Positions 20,366 to 34,944 are shown, counted from the first letter of the stretch. The stretch is DNA of 64,000 nucleotides from Portunus trituberculatus (GCF_017591435.1 NC_059283.1:6703012-6767011), one strand, 5' to 3'. Numbers and translations are program-made. The notes: generated from the letters alone by a model not told the origin.

Positions 20366-20585
20366 GACACTTTTACCACCTTCACCGCCACCTGCGCTAC
20401 AGATAGATAGATGTACACGACTAAGGACCTAATTAGTGACACCTTTGCTACGTTCACTATCACCTGCACTAGAAATAAATACACGTAGAAGACTAATTAC
20501 CAAAATACTGATAGCTTTACCTCTAACGTCACCTGTACTAATAAGAAAACAGGTGTACTAATATCTAATCCGAATCCTCGTCACT
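20366..20585 (+). repeat. 72-bp tandem repeat, about 3 copies
   Basis: GACACYTTTRCYACSTTCAC begins at 20366 and 20438, with a diverged copy at 20511 (spacing 72 and 73). Each is followed by CACCTGCRCTA and ACGACTAA-like blocks. The 24-residue period is visible in the minus-strand translation (AKVSLIRSL..). Diverged traces may continue to about 20640. Confidence 0.75.
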
Positions 20586-21111
20586 TAATGTAATAATAAG
20601 ATAAAAAAAAACCTGATATCATTACCTCTTCCACGTTTATTGACAGGTGAACAAGTAATCAACACGAAAATCTGACACCTATACTGGTAGAATCATTAAG
20701 GAGTCAACACAGGTAGACACAGGTAACCAAGTCTAATACAAAGCCTGTCACGTTTAGACCTACTGACTTCATTCAACTTTCCTTTTACTTCTAAGTTCTT
20801 GTGATGGTGGATATTGAGAACACGATCTAGAAATTAAAGCCACACCTCAGCTAACCAGGTAAATAGTTCTCGCATTGATGAAAATGAGAAGTGAAACGTT
20901 TTGACCTGCACGAGTGAGCCGCAACTCAGGTTAAGGTAGAAAAAATATAAAAATAGTATCAATATAAAGAGTAAACGCGTGACGGAACACACGCGAGAGA
21001 AAAAAAGAACGGTATTACAAAGGTTGCGTTAGTTAAAGGTGTAAATAAAAGATGAAAAGAGGCGAAAAATCGAAGAAAATAGCAACGGATATGATATAGT
21101 GACGGTTGGAC

Positions 21112-21115
<4 letters not shown>
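20586..21115. other. Single-copy stretch
   Basis: AT-rich with scattered CAGGTA/CAGGTG motifs (20640-20880). No gene recognised. Confidence 0.45.

Positions 21116-21163
<48 letters not shown>
21116..21163 (+). repeat. (AC)n microsatellite
   Basis: About 24 units, followed by a short CT run. Confidence 0.97.
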
Positions 21164-21166
<3 letters not shown>

Positions 21167-21362
21167 CTCTCTAGCCATTCCCTCACTTTCCCTCTCGCTT
21201 AACCTCTGACCGGCTTAAGAGGGAAAAAAATAAAAACACACAAAACCTATCAGATCCCAGCAGCCATTGCACACTTTTGGGGTTTGATTCCCTTTCTCTC
21301 TTAGACTCTGAAGAATACAAAGCATTTTCTCATAATTTCCCAGGAGGACAGAAAGAAGCAAG

Positions 21363-21364
<2 letters not shown>

Positions 21365-21416
<52 letters not shown>
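21365..21416 (+). repeat. (TC)n microsatellite
   Basis: About 26 perfect units. Confidence 0.97.
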
Positions 21417-21417
<1 letters not shown>

Positions 21418-21490
21418 AAGCCGGAATAAGCAAACAAAACATATGACTAAAATATCTGTACCTTGGCTGATTAAACGCTATTCAGGTGAC

Positions 21491-21491
<1 letters not shown>

Positions 21492-21575
<84 letters not shown>
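21492..21575 (+). repeat. (AGT)n microsatellite
   Basis: About 28 perfect AGT units, one of five AGT/ACT arrays in the window. Confidence 0.98.
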
Positions 21576-21576
<1 letters not shown>

Positions 21577-22228
21577 CTGGTTATAAAAACTTATGTAGAA
21601 AGAATACCTGTAAATTATTTGATAAATGACTACACATGTGATTATTACTATTACATTTATTGCTATTACCATTATCATTGGTACTAGTTTATTGTTAGCA
21701 GTAAAGGGAATGGAAGAGTATCATATTCCTGTCCCAATGCATTACTTTCATCATTAGTCTAGCTCACGCCTCCTGCTCCTGAACCACAATGAACTATTAT
21801 TGTTTTGAGTACGAGACTTGTCAGTTAGTATTGTTCCCCTGAAGTTTCGCAGCCATTACCATCATTATCATCAACACAACACTATCATCATTACTGCTAC
21901 TCCTCCTCCTCCTACTACTACTACTACTACTACTACCAACACCTTTTTAACTTTCACAATGACGAAGATGAATAAAAACTAGAAAAAAAAAATGAAAAAA
22001 AATCTTACCTCCAACACACTACTTAAGGTGAAGCACACACAGCCACTTTCCCTCCACCACGCGACTCGTGCGGAGGAAAGGAGGGAAGGAGGGAAGGAGG
22101 GAAGGGAGGGAAGAGTAAGACCGCCACTTTTTCCAACGGCAAAGAGACGCAACCACCTCGCCACACCTGAATATTAATGACGATTGGAGAATAGCAAGGA
22201 ACTCTAAAGGTTAATGAGCAGGATAGGA
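21576..22228. other. Single-copy stretch with short CTC/CTA array
   Basis: CTC then CTA units occur at 21898-21937. A GGGAAGGA run lies at 22078-22110. No gene recognised. Confidence 0.45.
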
Positions 22229-22287
22229 AGAGGAGGAGGAGTAGGAGTAGGAGTAGGAGTAGGAGTAGGAGGAGGAGGAGGAGGAGG
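22229..22287 (+). repeat. (GGAGTA)n / (GGA)n tract
   Basis: Hexanucleotide GGAGTA repeats merge into GGA units. Confidence 0.9.
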
Positions 22288-22597
22288 GGGGAAAGGCATG
22301 GGATGGAAGACGATGAGGATGAGAAGAAAAAGGAAAAAAAAAAGGAAAGATTGTAAGATTGCATGAAAACGTATATATATATTTTTTCAGGGACAAGGCA
22401 AAGAAGGGAAAAGAATCTTGATGGGAAAATAATGAGTGCCCGGGAAAAATAAGGAAAATAATGAGGACTTAAATCTTTTGTAAGTCTGTGTGTAATAAAC
22501 AAGGAAAAGATATGAAGGAGAGACGACAGAACCAACAAAATAAAACTTAGAAAAAACTATAAATAAAAAAAATAATAAATAAAATAAAAAAAAACAT

Positions 22598-22728
<131 letters not shown>

Positions 22729-22755
22729 TTATCGTTCCTTGCAGATCCAAGATGA

Positions 22756-22785
22756 CCAAACTCACCTGAAAAGAGAAAAAACATT
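22756..22785 (-). other. Candidate recursive splice site (ratchet point)
   Basis: On the minus strand a pyrimidine tract (TTTTTTCTCTTTT) is followed directly by CAG|GTGAGT, with the junction between 22766 and 22765. Acceptor and donor joined with no exon between them is the known Drosophila ratchet-point pattern used to splice long introns stepwise. No flanking exon is visible, so this is a sequence match only. Confidence 0.3.
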
Positions 22786-22791
22786 ATATAT

Positions 22792-22793
<2 letters not shown>

Positions 22794-22862
<69 letters not shown>
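22794..22862 (+). repeat. (GA)n microsatellite
   Basis: About 34 units, 68 bp right of the previous GA array. Confidence 0.98.
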
Positions 22863-22865
<3 letters not shown>

Positions 22866-22866
22866 T

Positions 22867-22868
<2 letters not shown>

Positions 22869-22956
<88 letters not shown>
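22869..22956 (+). repeat. (CA)n microsatellite
   Basis: About 44 units, separated from the GA array by only six bases (TATAGC), forming a compound repeat. Confidence 0.98.
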
Positions 22957-22959
<3 letters not shown>

Positions 22960-23592
22960 AACACGACAAAATTCATCACCAAAGACACACACAAAAAAAA
23001 AGAAAGAAAACTGACAAAAACGAAAAAATACGAAAAGTAACACCAATTCTGAAATAACAAGAGATTCCTAATGCGAACGTTGCGTCTTGGCGAATGAATC
23101 TAAAAGCTCTGAAACGCCCTTAGAATTTACCCCTTTGGAACAGTTTATGGGGGAGAGCCGGGGAGAGTAATGGAGGTGGAAGCGTAGGGGACGGAAGAGT
23201 AATGGGTGAAGGGAAGGAGAGTGGGAGAAGGGAAAGGGGTAGGAAAGGCAGAGAAAGAGGAAAAAAATGTAGTTATGGGAAAAAAAGGGGAAAAATGTGT
23301 AGGTTTGTAAAAGAGGAAAGTAATAATCAAGGCAATAAACATGGAGGGGATAGAAAGAAAAATATAAAGTTGTTGGAGGGACGAATAAAGGGAGAGGCAA
23401 ATAATGAAGGAATGGAGAAAAAAAAGTAGATGAGAAATGAAGGAAGGAAAGGAGGGAGAGAAGCGAGTGATGAGGCTGGAGGGAAATCATAAGGCAACTT
23501 CCTGATAATTAAATGAACACAGAGGAGGAGGGAAAAAAATACGAGGGAGGAGTGAGGGAGAACAAAGAAAAATGAGAGAGGTAGCGAGCGAG

Positions 23593-23595
<3 letters not shown>
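22957..23595. other. Purine-rich single-copy stretch
   Basis: The plus strand is mostly A and G. The minus-strand open frames are a consequence of this bias. Confidence 0.5.

Positions 23596-23651
<56 letters not shown>
23596..23651 (+). repeat. (GA)n microsatellite
   Basis: Preceded by GCGAGCGAGAGC variants, similar to the left flanks at 28276 and 29083. Confidence 0.98.
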
Positions 23652-23653
<2 letters not shown>

Positions 23654-23894
23654 CCCCACTAGTTACACTCCACAGAACACCTCCATCCCCAGTCCCTTCA
23701 CAACACACACCCAACAAAACACCGCTTTCTAAACCGAGCCTCGCCTGAACTCCAAGACACATCCACTAATTCCTACGCATAGAAAAAAGGACAGTGACTC
23801 ACACGATGACTGTCACACCTCGTAAGATTATACAGCCAATGAATAAATCCTGATCACACCTGACGTCACACAAGCAAAGCAATTGATGAGAAGC

Positions 23895-23922
23895 GGAGGA
23901 GGAGGAGGAGGAGGAGGAGGAA
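23895..23922 (+). repeat. (GGA)n microsatellite
   Basis: About nine units. Confidence 0.95.
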
Positions 23923-24010
23923 GGATTGGGAGGAGGTATTGTGTAGTTGTATCTGACAGGAGAGGCGATGGTCTAGGAAGAAGAGGAGGATGAAGACCAT
24001 GAAGAGGAAG

Positions 24011-24075
24011 GGGAGGAGGAGGAGGAGGAGGAGGAGGAGGAGGAGGAGGAGGAAGAAGAGGAGGAGGAGGAGGAG
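24011..24075 (+). repeat. (GGA)n microsatellite
   Basis: About 21 units with one GAAGAA interruption. Confidence 0.95.
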
Positions 24076-24162
24076 GTAGCGTGTAGTTACTAACGGTGAG
24101 AAAGATGGAGGGAAGGAGCAAAGAATAGACAAGAGAGAAAGAACAGAGAAATTTAGTGTAAA

Positions 24163-25149
<987 letters not shown>

Positions 25150-25223
25150 GAGAGTGAGAGGGCGAGGGAGAGAGAGAGGGAGAGAGGGGAAGGGGTGCTC
25201 TCTCTGTCTCTCTCTCTCTCTCT
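25150..25223 (+). repeat. Imperfect (GA)n followed by (CT)n, close inverted pair
   Basis: GAGAG-rich sequence at 25150-25186 is followed after about 10 nt by CTCTCTGTCTCTCTC at 25197-25223, so the arms can pair. Confidence 0.85.
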
Positions 25224-25469
25224 TTGACTCTAACCAAAATTACATTACAATTTTACATTTACCAGACAAAAATACATAATTATTACCATTGAGCTAAATC
25301 TAAACTGAAATCCTCAACAAACAAGAAAAAAACCCAGAAATCAGGGAAACGTGCAAAAACAATTCGTATTTTTCTTTAATCTTCCTTGACCTTACTGCCT
25401 TCTGCCTCTCCTCCTCCTAGAACCCTCTCCTTTACTCTCCCTTCACTCTCCTCCCTCCTAAAGCCCTCT

Positions 25470-25472
<3 letters not shown>

Positions 25473-25510
<38 letters not shown>
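25473..25510 (+). repeat. (TC)n microsatellite
   Basis: About 18 units. Confidence 0.96.
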
Positions 25511-25513
<3 letters not shown>

Positions 25514-25639
25514 CCTGTCTTTCCCTGGTTCTGGTCTCTACCTCCCTCCCTCCGTCCCTCAGCCCTATTTGACCTCCTGACCCTAGTGAAAGTAAGGTGA
25601 GGTACGTGTCTTATGAGGATATTATGCTAAGAGACACAT

Positions 25640-25674
25640 CCCTCCCTTCCCTTCCCTTCCCTTCCCTTCCCTTC
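25640..25674 (+). repeat. (CCCTT)n pentanucleotide repeat
   Basis: About six CCCTT units, the clearest pentanucleotide array here. Confidence 0.93.
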
Positions 25675-25973
25675 AATCCTCAGGTGCCATTCCTTCACCT
25701 TCCTAACCTCCCTGGGCGTCCGTCACATACCTGGCTGTTAAAGATAATTAAGATCACCTGTCTCGCTCAGTTCTGCAGGTGTGTTTTTGTATTCAGTTTA
25801 ATTGTAATATGATTTTTTCTTGAGTTATTTGTTTTTCTGAGATTTTATAATTTTCTGTATTTTTGAAAGGATTTGTCTGCATTTGTGTTGCTTTTGTGTT
25901 TATTTTGTTCGTGTATATTTATGTTCTTCCTACTTTCACTTGTCTTTTTTTTTTGGGGTTTCCTATAATTTTT

Positions 25974-25976
<3 letters not shown>

Positions 25977-26040
<64 letters not shown>
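25977..26040 (+). repeat. (TC)n microsatellite
   Basis: About 31 units. Confidence 0.98.
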
Positions 26041-26043
<3 letters not shown>

Positions 26044-26520
26044 TTTCGCCTCTTATATTCTTCAGCTGTTTGTTTCTCCCAGATTTCTTTGCCTATCATT
26101 TTCCTGGTTGCCTTCCTCACATCTTCCATTTTTTCATCCTTTTCTCTTCTTTGCATCCTACGATTATTCTCTTTATACATTTACCTCTCCTACATACTCT
26201 TTCCTCCATCATTCTTATCTAACCACCAGCATCCTTTCCTCTCCCAACTGGACTCTCCCCAACCCACTCTTCCTCATCATCCGCTCTCCCCCGCCCCACC
26301 TAACGCCCGCACGCATCCCAGACACGCCCACGCAGAGATAGGAGGCGGATACACACTCCTCGCGCCGCTCGTCACACCCTCCCACACCCTCCCAGACAGG
26401 TGATGTACGGGCAGGTAACTCATCACACCTGTGGCCATCTATGAGTCATCTGCTCGCACCTCATTACTCACCTCTCACCTGGCGGGGATAAATGAGTGTA
26501 GATGCGTAAATATACCTGTG
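26041..26520. other. Pyrimidine-rich then GC-rich stretch with CACCTG cluster
   Basis: 26270-26400 is rich in CGCCCAC-like words. CAGGTG/CACCTG occurs at 26397, 26426 and 26476 (three in 85 bp). No gene recognised. Confidence 0.4.
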
Positions 26521-26521
26521 T

Positions 26522-26572
26522 GAGTATTGTGTGAATATTGTGTGGGTATTGTGTAGGTATTGTGTGGGTATT

Positions 26573-26573
<1 letters not shown>
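26522..26573 (+). repeat. 11-bp minisatellite
   Basis: Five tandem copies of GTATTGTGTGG-like units with one or two substitutions each, immediately before a TC array. Confidence 0.88.

Positions 26574-26627
<54 letters not shown>
26574..26627 (+). repeat. (TC)n microsatellite
   Basis: About 27 units. Forms an inverted pair with the AG array 53 nt downstream. Confidence 0.98.
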
Positions 26628-26630
<3 letters not shown>

Positions 26631-26677
26631 TCACTTTCGGTTTTCTTAATTTATGTTATTTTGTTGTATCTTGTGGT

Positions 26678-26792
<115 letters not shown>

Positions 26793-26807
26793 ACTCCTCT
26801 CTAATCC

Positions 26808-26849
<42 letters not shown>

Positions 26850-26870
26850 GGACAACAACAACAACAACAC
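26808..26870 (+). repeat. (CAA)n microsatellite
   Basis: About 20 units with one GGA interruption. Confidence 0.96.
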
Positions 26871-26946
26871 CCATCTTTAAACATTAATACAACAAAGAAC
26901 CTGAACAAATAAAAAGCAGAAAGTAAAAATAATAAAGTTCCAAGGC

Positions 26947-26975
26947 ACTCTCTCTCTCTCTCTCTCTCTCTCTCT
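26947..26975 (+). repeat. (CT)n microsatellite
   Basis: About 14 units. Confidence 0.95.
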
Positions 26976-27120
26976 GGCGTGACCTCTCCCTCGTCCACCT
27001 GATACTAATCGCCGCCAGCCAGCAAGGTGAGGCACAGGTGAGCGGCTCTTATCTCGGAGGCTGCGCGCTGCTCTTCTCTGCCCTGGAAGATTACACACAC
27101 CCACTGCAGGCCTGTTAAGA

Positions 27121-27730
27121 TTCCTCCAGGTGAAAATATTACTTCCTCTCTTTCCGTCTTGTTTCCACCGCCAGAGTCAGTCAGGGAGAGAGAAAGATAA
27201 CTGCGGTTTGTTGTAATGGCTGTGTGTTACTTCTAATTTTTGGTAGTAGAAGTATTGATTTCTTTTATTTCTTCTTGTTTCTGCTGCCAAATTCAGTCAG
27301 GAGAAACGGAGATAAGTACCTCGTGTTGTAATCGTTATGTATTTAGTGCTGGTTCTAATATTTGAAGGAGAAAATATTAGTTACTTGTGTTTCGTTGTAT
27401 TAGGAGAAAGAGAGAAAATTGTAGTTTGCTGTAATGGTTGTGTGTTGTTTCATGTTACTTCTGCAGGTGTAAATATTAGTGGGTTGTGTTTCGTCTTATT
27501 TTCATCGTCAGAATCAGTCGAGAGGAGAGTAATAGTGGTTTGTTATAATGGTTGTGTGTTGCTTATTCTCATTGTGATTTCTGAAGGCTAAAATGCTTGT
27601 TCGCCGTGTTTCGCATTGTTTCCATTGTCAGAATCAGTCGAGAGAAACAGAGATAAGAGCGATTTGTTGAAACGATTAACTAATATACTGTTTAGCATCA
27701 CTTCTCATTTCCACAAGTAAAATATTTTCT
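27121..27730 (+). repeat. Degenerate ~115-bp tandem repeat, about 5 copies
   Basis: Each copy holds GTCAGAATCAGTCGAGAGAA, then TTTGTTGTAATGGTTGTGTG and then GTGTTTCGTCTTGTTTCCAT. TAATGGTTGTGTGTT anchors lie near 27214, 27330, 27431, 27546 and (weak) 27667, spacing 101-121. Copies differ by roughly a quarter of positions. No coding constraint is seen. Confidence 0.8.
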
Positions 27731-28286
27731 TATTCTCTCAAGTCCTATTTTCTATTTCGATTTTTTTTTTCCACTCCAGCAATAACACACCAGGAAAAAT
27801 AAGACACGATAACCTTTTCCCCAATACCCATCCATCGTGCACAGTGTTCTTATCATTCTTGAGGTAATAAAGTTGGATTTTTGAGCTACTAATAATGTTG
27901 AATTCTTGACTCACCACTGACATTCCATAATTCTTCCACTGTGGTTCACAAAAATTTACAACACTAAGAACAATGCATAAAATCTTTTGGTGATAAAATT
28001 AAGAATACATTTTGCAATTTATGGCCATTGAATATTAGAACTAGAAAAGATGTCCCGTAGTTTCTAGAAGTGCCAAATAAATGTGAGAAAGTTAAGAGAA
28101 ATATTTAGAAAGACTCAATTGGTTGCTTTTCAATTTCCTCCTTCGGTCTTAAGGGTTCATAAGTGTTAGACTCTCAAGTAAGTTCCTCAGGTAAGCGAAC
28201 ACCTGAGTTTATAGGATATTATTGGATATCGAAGGAAAGGAGGAGAGAAAGAGAACGAGAGGTGGAGAGAGAAGAGCGAGAGCAAG

Positions 28287-28289
<3 letters not shown>
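27731..28289. other. Single-copy AT-rich stretch
   Basis: Nothing recognised up to the GA array. A CAGGTAAG at 28190 lacks a good pyrimidine tract. Confidence 0.5.

Positions 28290-28348
<59 letters not shown>
28290..28348 (+). repeat. (GA)n microsatellite
   Basis: Left flank AGAGCAAGAGCGAGAG is nearly the same as that of the array at 29097. Confidence 0.98.
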
Positions 28349-28350
<2 letters not shown>

Positions 28351-28696
28351 TGGAGGGAAAATGTTTCTCATTATTGGAGGAGACAAGACATTTTTCCTTA
28401 GTTTTTCCCCTCTTGGTAACATAACGAACAGCAGCGATAAAGAAAGGGAAACGAGGGAGAAAATAAACAGGAAACCGCGAAGGAAAATGAGGGAACTTTG
28501 AAGAAGGAAAGAGAAATGACACATAAGAGGGGAAAAATATAAAAAGGGAAGAAAAGAAGTTCAAAGGAGAAGACAAGAGGGTGAGAGAGAAGAAAGGATA
28601 AGGAAACGAGACGAAGAGGAAGAGGAGGAGGAAGACGATGAGAGGGAGGAGTACCCTTTTCTTTTAACTCATACACTAACAACTGAAGCACGAATA
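28349..28696. other. Purine-rich spacer
   Basis: A/G-dominated plus strand. No gene recognised. Confidence 0.5.
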
Positions 28697-28725
28697 ATGA
28701 TAATGATGATGATGATGATGATGAT
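28697..28725 (+). repeat. (ATG)n microsatellite
   Basis: About eight GAT units leading into the CTA array. Confidence 0.94.
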
Positions 28726-28727
28726 AC

Positions 28728-28915
<188 letters not shown>

Positions 28916-29093
28916 AAGAGCAACAAAAAATTACATAAAAAAACTAGAAATTAAGCCCCAAAAACACACAAATCAAACAACACAATTAAACTCCTCATAT
29001 TTCGAAACATAAACACCATTTCTTTACAATTACTTAAACGAAAAAAAAAAAACACAGACCTCAAAATTAATGGTAGTAGATAGCAAGAGCAAG

Positions 29094-29096
<3 letters not shown>

Positions 29097-29167
<71 letters not shown>
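29097..29167 (+). repeat. (GA)n microsatellite
   Basis: About 35 units. Confidence 0.98.
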
Positions 29168-29168
<1 letters not shown>

Positions 29169-29325
29169 AAGAACCCGTCATCAACTGTTATTGACTCTGA
29201 TTCAATTCCTTCTCTTGTCAACATCAAGATTTCAATTAAGGTGTGTTTCTTACCTCCGTCCCACGCTGAGTAATCATTGAAACTCCATCTTTTTCCTTCA
29301 CCAGAGAAAGATGGAGGGAAGATGA

Positions 29326-29640
29326 TGTGCAAGGAGGGAGGAGGAGAAGAAAGAGAGGTGACGAAGGGAGGAAAAGATAGAGGAAGATATACAAGGAGGG
29401 AGGAAGAGAGGAGAGGTGACGAAGGAAGGAAAGATAGTGGAAGGTGTGCAAGGAGGGAGGAGAGAAAGGAGGTAAGGAAGGGAGGAAAGAGAGAAATGTG
29501 TGCATAAGAGGAGAGAAAAAAGTGATGAGGGAGGAAAGGAGAAGAATGTACAAAGGAGGTGAGGAAAGAGAGGCGACAAGGGGAGGAAAACAGGGAAAGG
29601 AAGGGGGATGAGAAAGAGAGGTGACGAAGAGAGGAAAGGC
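29326..29640 (+). repeat. Purine-rich ~55-bp tandem repeat, about 6 copies
   Basis: Units contain GCAAGGAGGGAGGA, then GAGAGGTGACGAAGGGAGGA, then AAGATAGAGGAAG. Starts lie near 29328, 29391, 29448, 29503, 29548 and 29600. Conservation falls towards the right end. Confidence 0.8.
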
Positions 29641-31019
29641 TGATAAAATGTTAAAAAAATAAAAAAAAGTTTGAAAAAAAGTAACCGAGGGAGATGATGA
29701 GAGTACGAAATGTGAGAAAGAGATAACATGAAGATAAAGATTGAGAATAAAGAAGGTAAGAGATGAGGGAAGAGAGAGAGGGAGTGATGGAAGGTGAGGA
29801 ATGATGATAAAAGTGATGAGATTGAAAAAAAAAAGATTACTGAACTGAGAAAGATAGGTGGATAGGGAAGAAAAGGGAATAAAGAGAATAGATAACGAGG
29901 GGACAAAATTAAATCATGTAAGCGGAAGAATGGAAAGGGATAAGATAACTAGAAAAGGACAGGTTTACGAAGATGATGACAAAGAGATAGAATGCGAGAT
30001 AATGAGAGAAAACAGATAGAAAAAGAAGAGAACATGACAGGAGGAAAAGAAAAAAAGAAGTAGATAAACACGAGAAACAAGAAGAAAAAAAGACGTAGAT
30101 ATAATGATAAAGCAACAGATGAGGAGATAACGACCAAGAAAGGAAGATGGATAAAGAAAACAACGTGATAAGAAACGAGAAAAGAAAACGGGAAGAGACA
30201 AGGATACACTATAAAAAACTAAACTTAGCTCAAACCCGCCCATTTTCCCCCTTGCCCACTCCTCCGCCCACAACACACACACACAGTCACGCCCGCCCTA
30301 ATGTGCCCTGTTTCTTGGTCTCGCCCACCCGCGCCCACCCCCGCCCACCCAGCCACGCTCTAATGATATGGGCGGGGATACGGAATTCCCTTACTGCCTT
30401 GTTTGTGAGGCAGATAAATTTCTATATATATAAAGGATTAAATGCGATAAATATTCAGCCTGCATAATTCACTGGCGGTAAAAAAAGTGGTATTAGAAGT
30501 TTGTTGGGTGGCTAAATACACGCTTATACATATATACATATAGGCAGACAGACAAACATACACACACGCACACAACACCAAAAACATTAATCACATCAGA
30601 AATGCAAAACTTTCCCTGAATATCAAAGTGAGTCAACCTTCCAGGACAGGAAAAAAATAAAATAGAATGAAACGAAAAACAGTTTGATTCTTAAAACGGA
30701 GAAAGACGAAAAAAAAAAAACAACACAGACACCGAAAAAAATAAAATGAAACTGAGTGAACAAGAAAAGCATCAGTCGAGAAACGGAGGAAATTGAAACA
30801 AGGTAGGAAAAACAAGAGCGTGAGGCAAGAGAGTTTGCACAAAATTAGTCCAATGAAGGTATTGGCATAAGGGGATCCAGTGATATTTTACACCTGCCAG
30901 AACTCACACGGAATGTTTAAAATAGTGGGCAGGAAATGTTTTCAATGTCACGCAGGAAAAAGAAATCAAATGTTGGACTGGATGCGCTTCGCTGAGTGAG
31001 AAAATACTCTTTTGAAAGA
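29641..31019. other. Purine-rich stretch plus CGCCCAC-rich patch
   Basis: 29640-30220 is A/G-rich. 30230-30370 is abruptly GC-rich with repeated CGCCCA words, then sequence returns to AT-rich. No gene recognised. Confidence 0.45.
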
Positions 31020-31134
<115 letters not shown>

Positions 31135-31229
31135 TGAAAGGACACGACACGAGGAGTGAAAGCAAATGAAGGAGAGAGAGAGGAATAGAGAGGAAAGGAG
31201 GAAAATTGCACGTCTGTGTGAAAGAGGGA

Positions 31230-33378
<2,149 letters not shown>

Positions 33379-33560
33379 ATCCTACAGTTTTCTACAACCA
33401 TACAACCCTTCCTACAGTTATATTACTTTTCCTGCAGTTCTCATCACCCTTCCGCAGTTCCACCATCTTTCCTAGTCCACAAATCCTCCCTATACTCCTA
33501 TCACTGTTCCTATACTCACAACATCCTTCCTACAGTCTCCTACAGTTAACATCACCAATC
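33379..33560 (+). repeat. Degenerate ~20-25 bp minisatellite (CTTCCTACAGTT)
   Basis: CTTCCTACAGTT, TTTTCCTGCAGTT, CTTCCGCAGTT, CTCCCTATACTCC, GTTCCTATACTC and CTTCCTACAGTC follow one another at about 20-25 bp spacing, often with CATCACC between. Confidence 0.6.
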
Positions 33561-33952
33561 CAACTCTCCCAATTTTCCTTCAGACTACGAACAGAAAGTA
33601 AAAAGATTATAAGGTAACACTGTAGCATCTGACTTTCCTGCTTCTTTTTCTGCACAAGTCTCATTCATCTTCCTCAGCAGCCTCATTCATCGTGCTCTTC
33701 ATCCGCCTCCCTAATTCACCTCGGTAATATCAAGTTCCGTGGCACAGTTGGTCTGACTCGTACTGCGGCAATTCAAGCTGGTAATGATGAGCGGTAATTA
33801 ATGGCGAGGCGAGGCGAGGCGAGGCGACACGCTCCCAGTTTGAGGGTGGAGGGTAATTGATGGCAAATATTGACACGACCTTTATGACCAACAGGTGTAA
33901 TTAGTGAAGACATGGAGGTATTGATTAGTGAGAGGTGCTGGTCTGGATTGCT
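33561..33952. other. Single-copy stretch with short GGCGA repeat
   Basis: GGCGA is repeated five times at 33803-33827. TGGCACAGTTGG at 33741 resembles a tRNA A box but no B box follows. Confidence 0.45.
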
Positions 33953-34064
<112 letters not shown>

Positions 34065-34580
34065 AAAGGAATGATTTTTTTTATTGAGTTATTTTGATGT
34101 TTTAGTATTACACGAATATTTTCTTGTATATTTTTGGACCTGGTTATTTAAAGTTATATGTATTTCATGAAAGAATTAACTTATTTCTATTCCTTCTTCT
34201 TCCTTCATGCCTCTGTTTTCATCATTTCTTACTTTCCATTTTCCTTTCAAAGATTCCGCAGGGTAACAAAACCAATCTAGACATAAAAAGCACTAAAATT
34301 AATACACCTTTCACTCCGCACCAAACACACACGTGACCGCTAACTAAACTCCCGCAAACCCTCAAAAAGAAAACAGAAAACCTGAAACACAAGACGAAAC
34401 AACAGAAATAGCAATGTAATCCCCAGAAAACATCATCAAACGACTTACAAAACCGCATACCTTTCACTCCAATACTCGAAAACAACCTACACTACTACAA
34501 CTCTTGAAATAAAAGAAAAAAAAACGAAAATTGAAATACACAACGTAACACAGCGCGAACAACAAGAGCAATGACAACAC
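34065..34580. other. AT-rich single-copy stretch
   Basis: A-rich plus strand in its second half. No gene recognised. Confidence 0.5.
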
Positions 34581-34589
34581 AAACACACG

Positions 34590-34810
34590 CCCGGCTCTCC
34601 GTTGAAATTCAGGATCGGATTAATTATTTTTTGTGGCGGCAAAATTGTGGTAGCGTCGCGTGGCATCAGCGAGGTGGCCGCGTCCCACAAAGGGCGTCCC
34701 ATTAAGCCCCGGACAAGGTGACGTCACCAGCGTGTATTTCATCTAATTAATTCCCGCCATGAAATTTCCAAGACCGACTTAATTTCTTTCCTGACGGGTT
34801 TTGTGGATGA
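34590..34810. promoter_or_regulatory. Candidate cis-regulatory block with a CRE palindrome
   Basis: A GC-richer, repeat-free block. It contains the 12-bp palindrome GGTGACGTCACC (34717-34728), which includes the full CREB/ATF site TGACGTCA, plus homeodomain-type TTAATTA cores at 34619 and 34746. These are motif matches only. Sequence conservation would be the real test. Confidence 0.3.
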
Positions 34811-34944
34811 TTTATGGTGGGCTGCTTGCACATCCACCTACCCACATATCCACTCACGGTAATAAAGTTAATATACCAACACACATGCATATCAAATAAA
34901 ACTTTCTTTTTTCTATTCTAACTAGAGAGAATTTGCTTACATAT

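Noticed and set aside
33736..33790. Third SINE head (TGGCACAGTTGG box A-like)
   Set aside because: No acceptable box B follows at the right distance. The nearest candidate AATTCAAGC is too poor.
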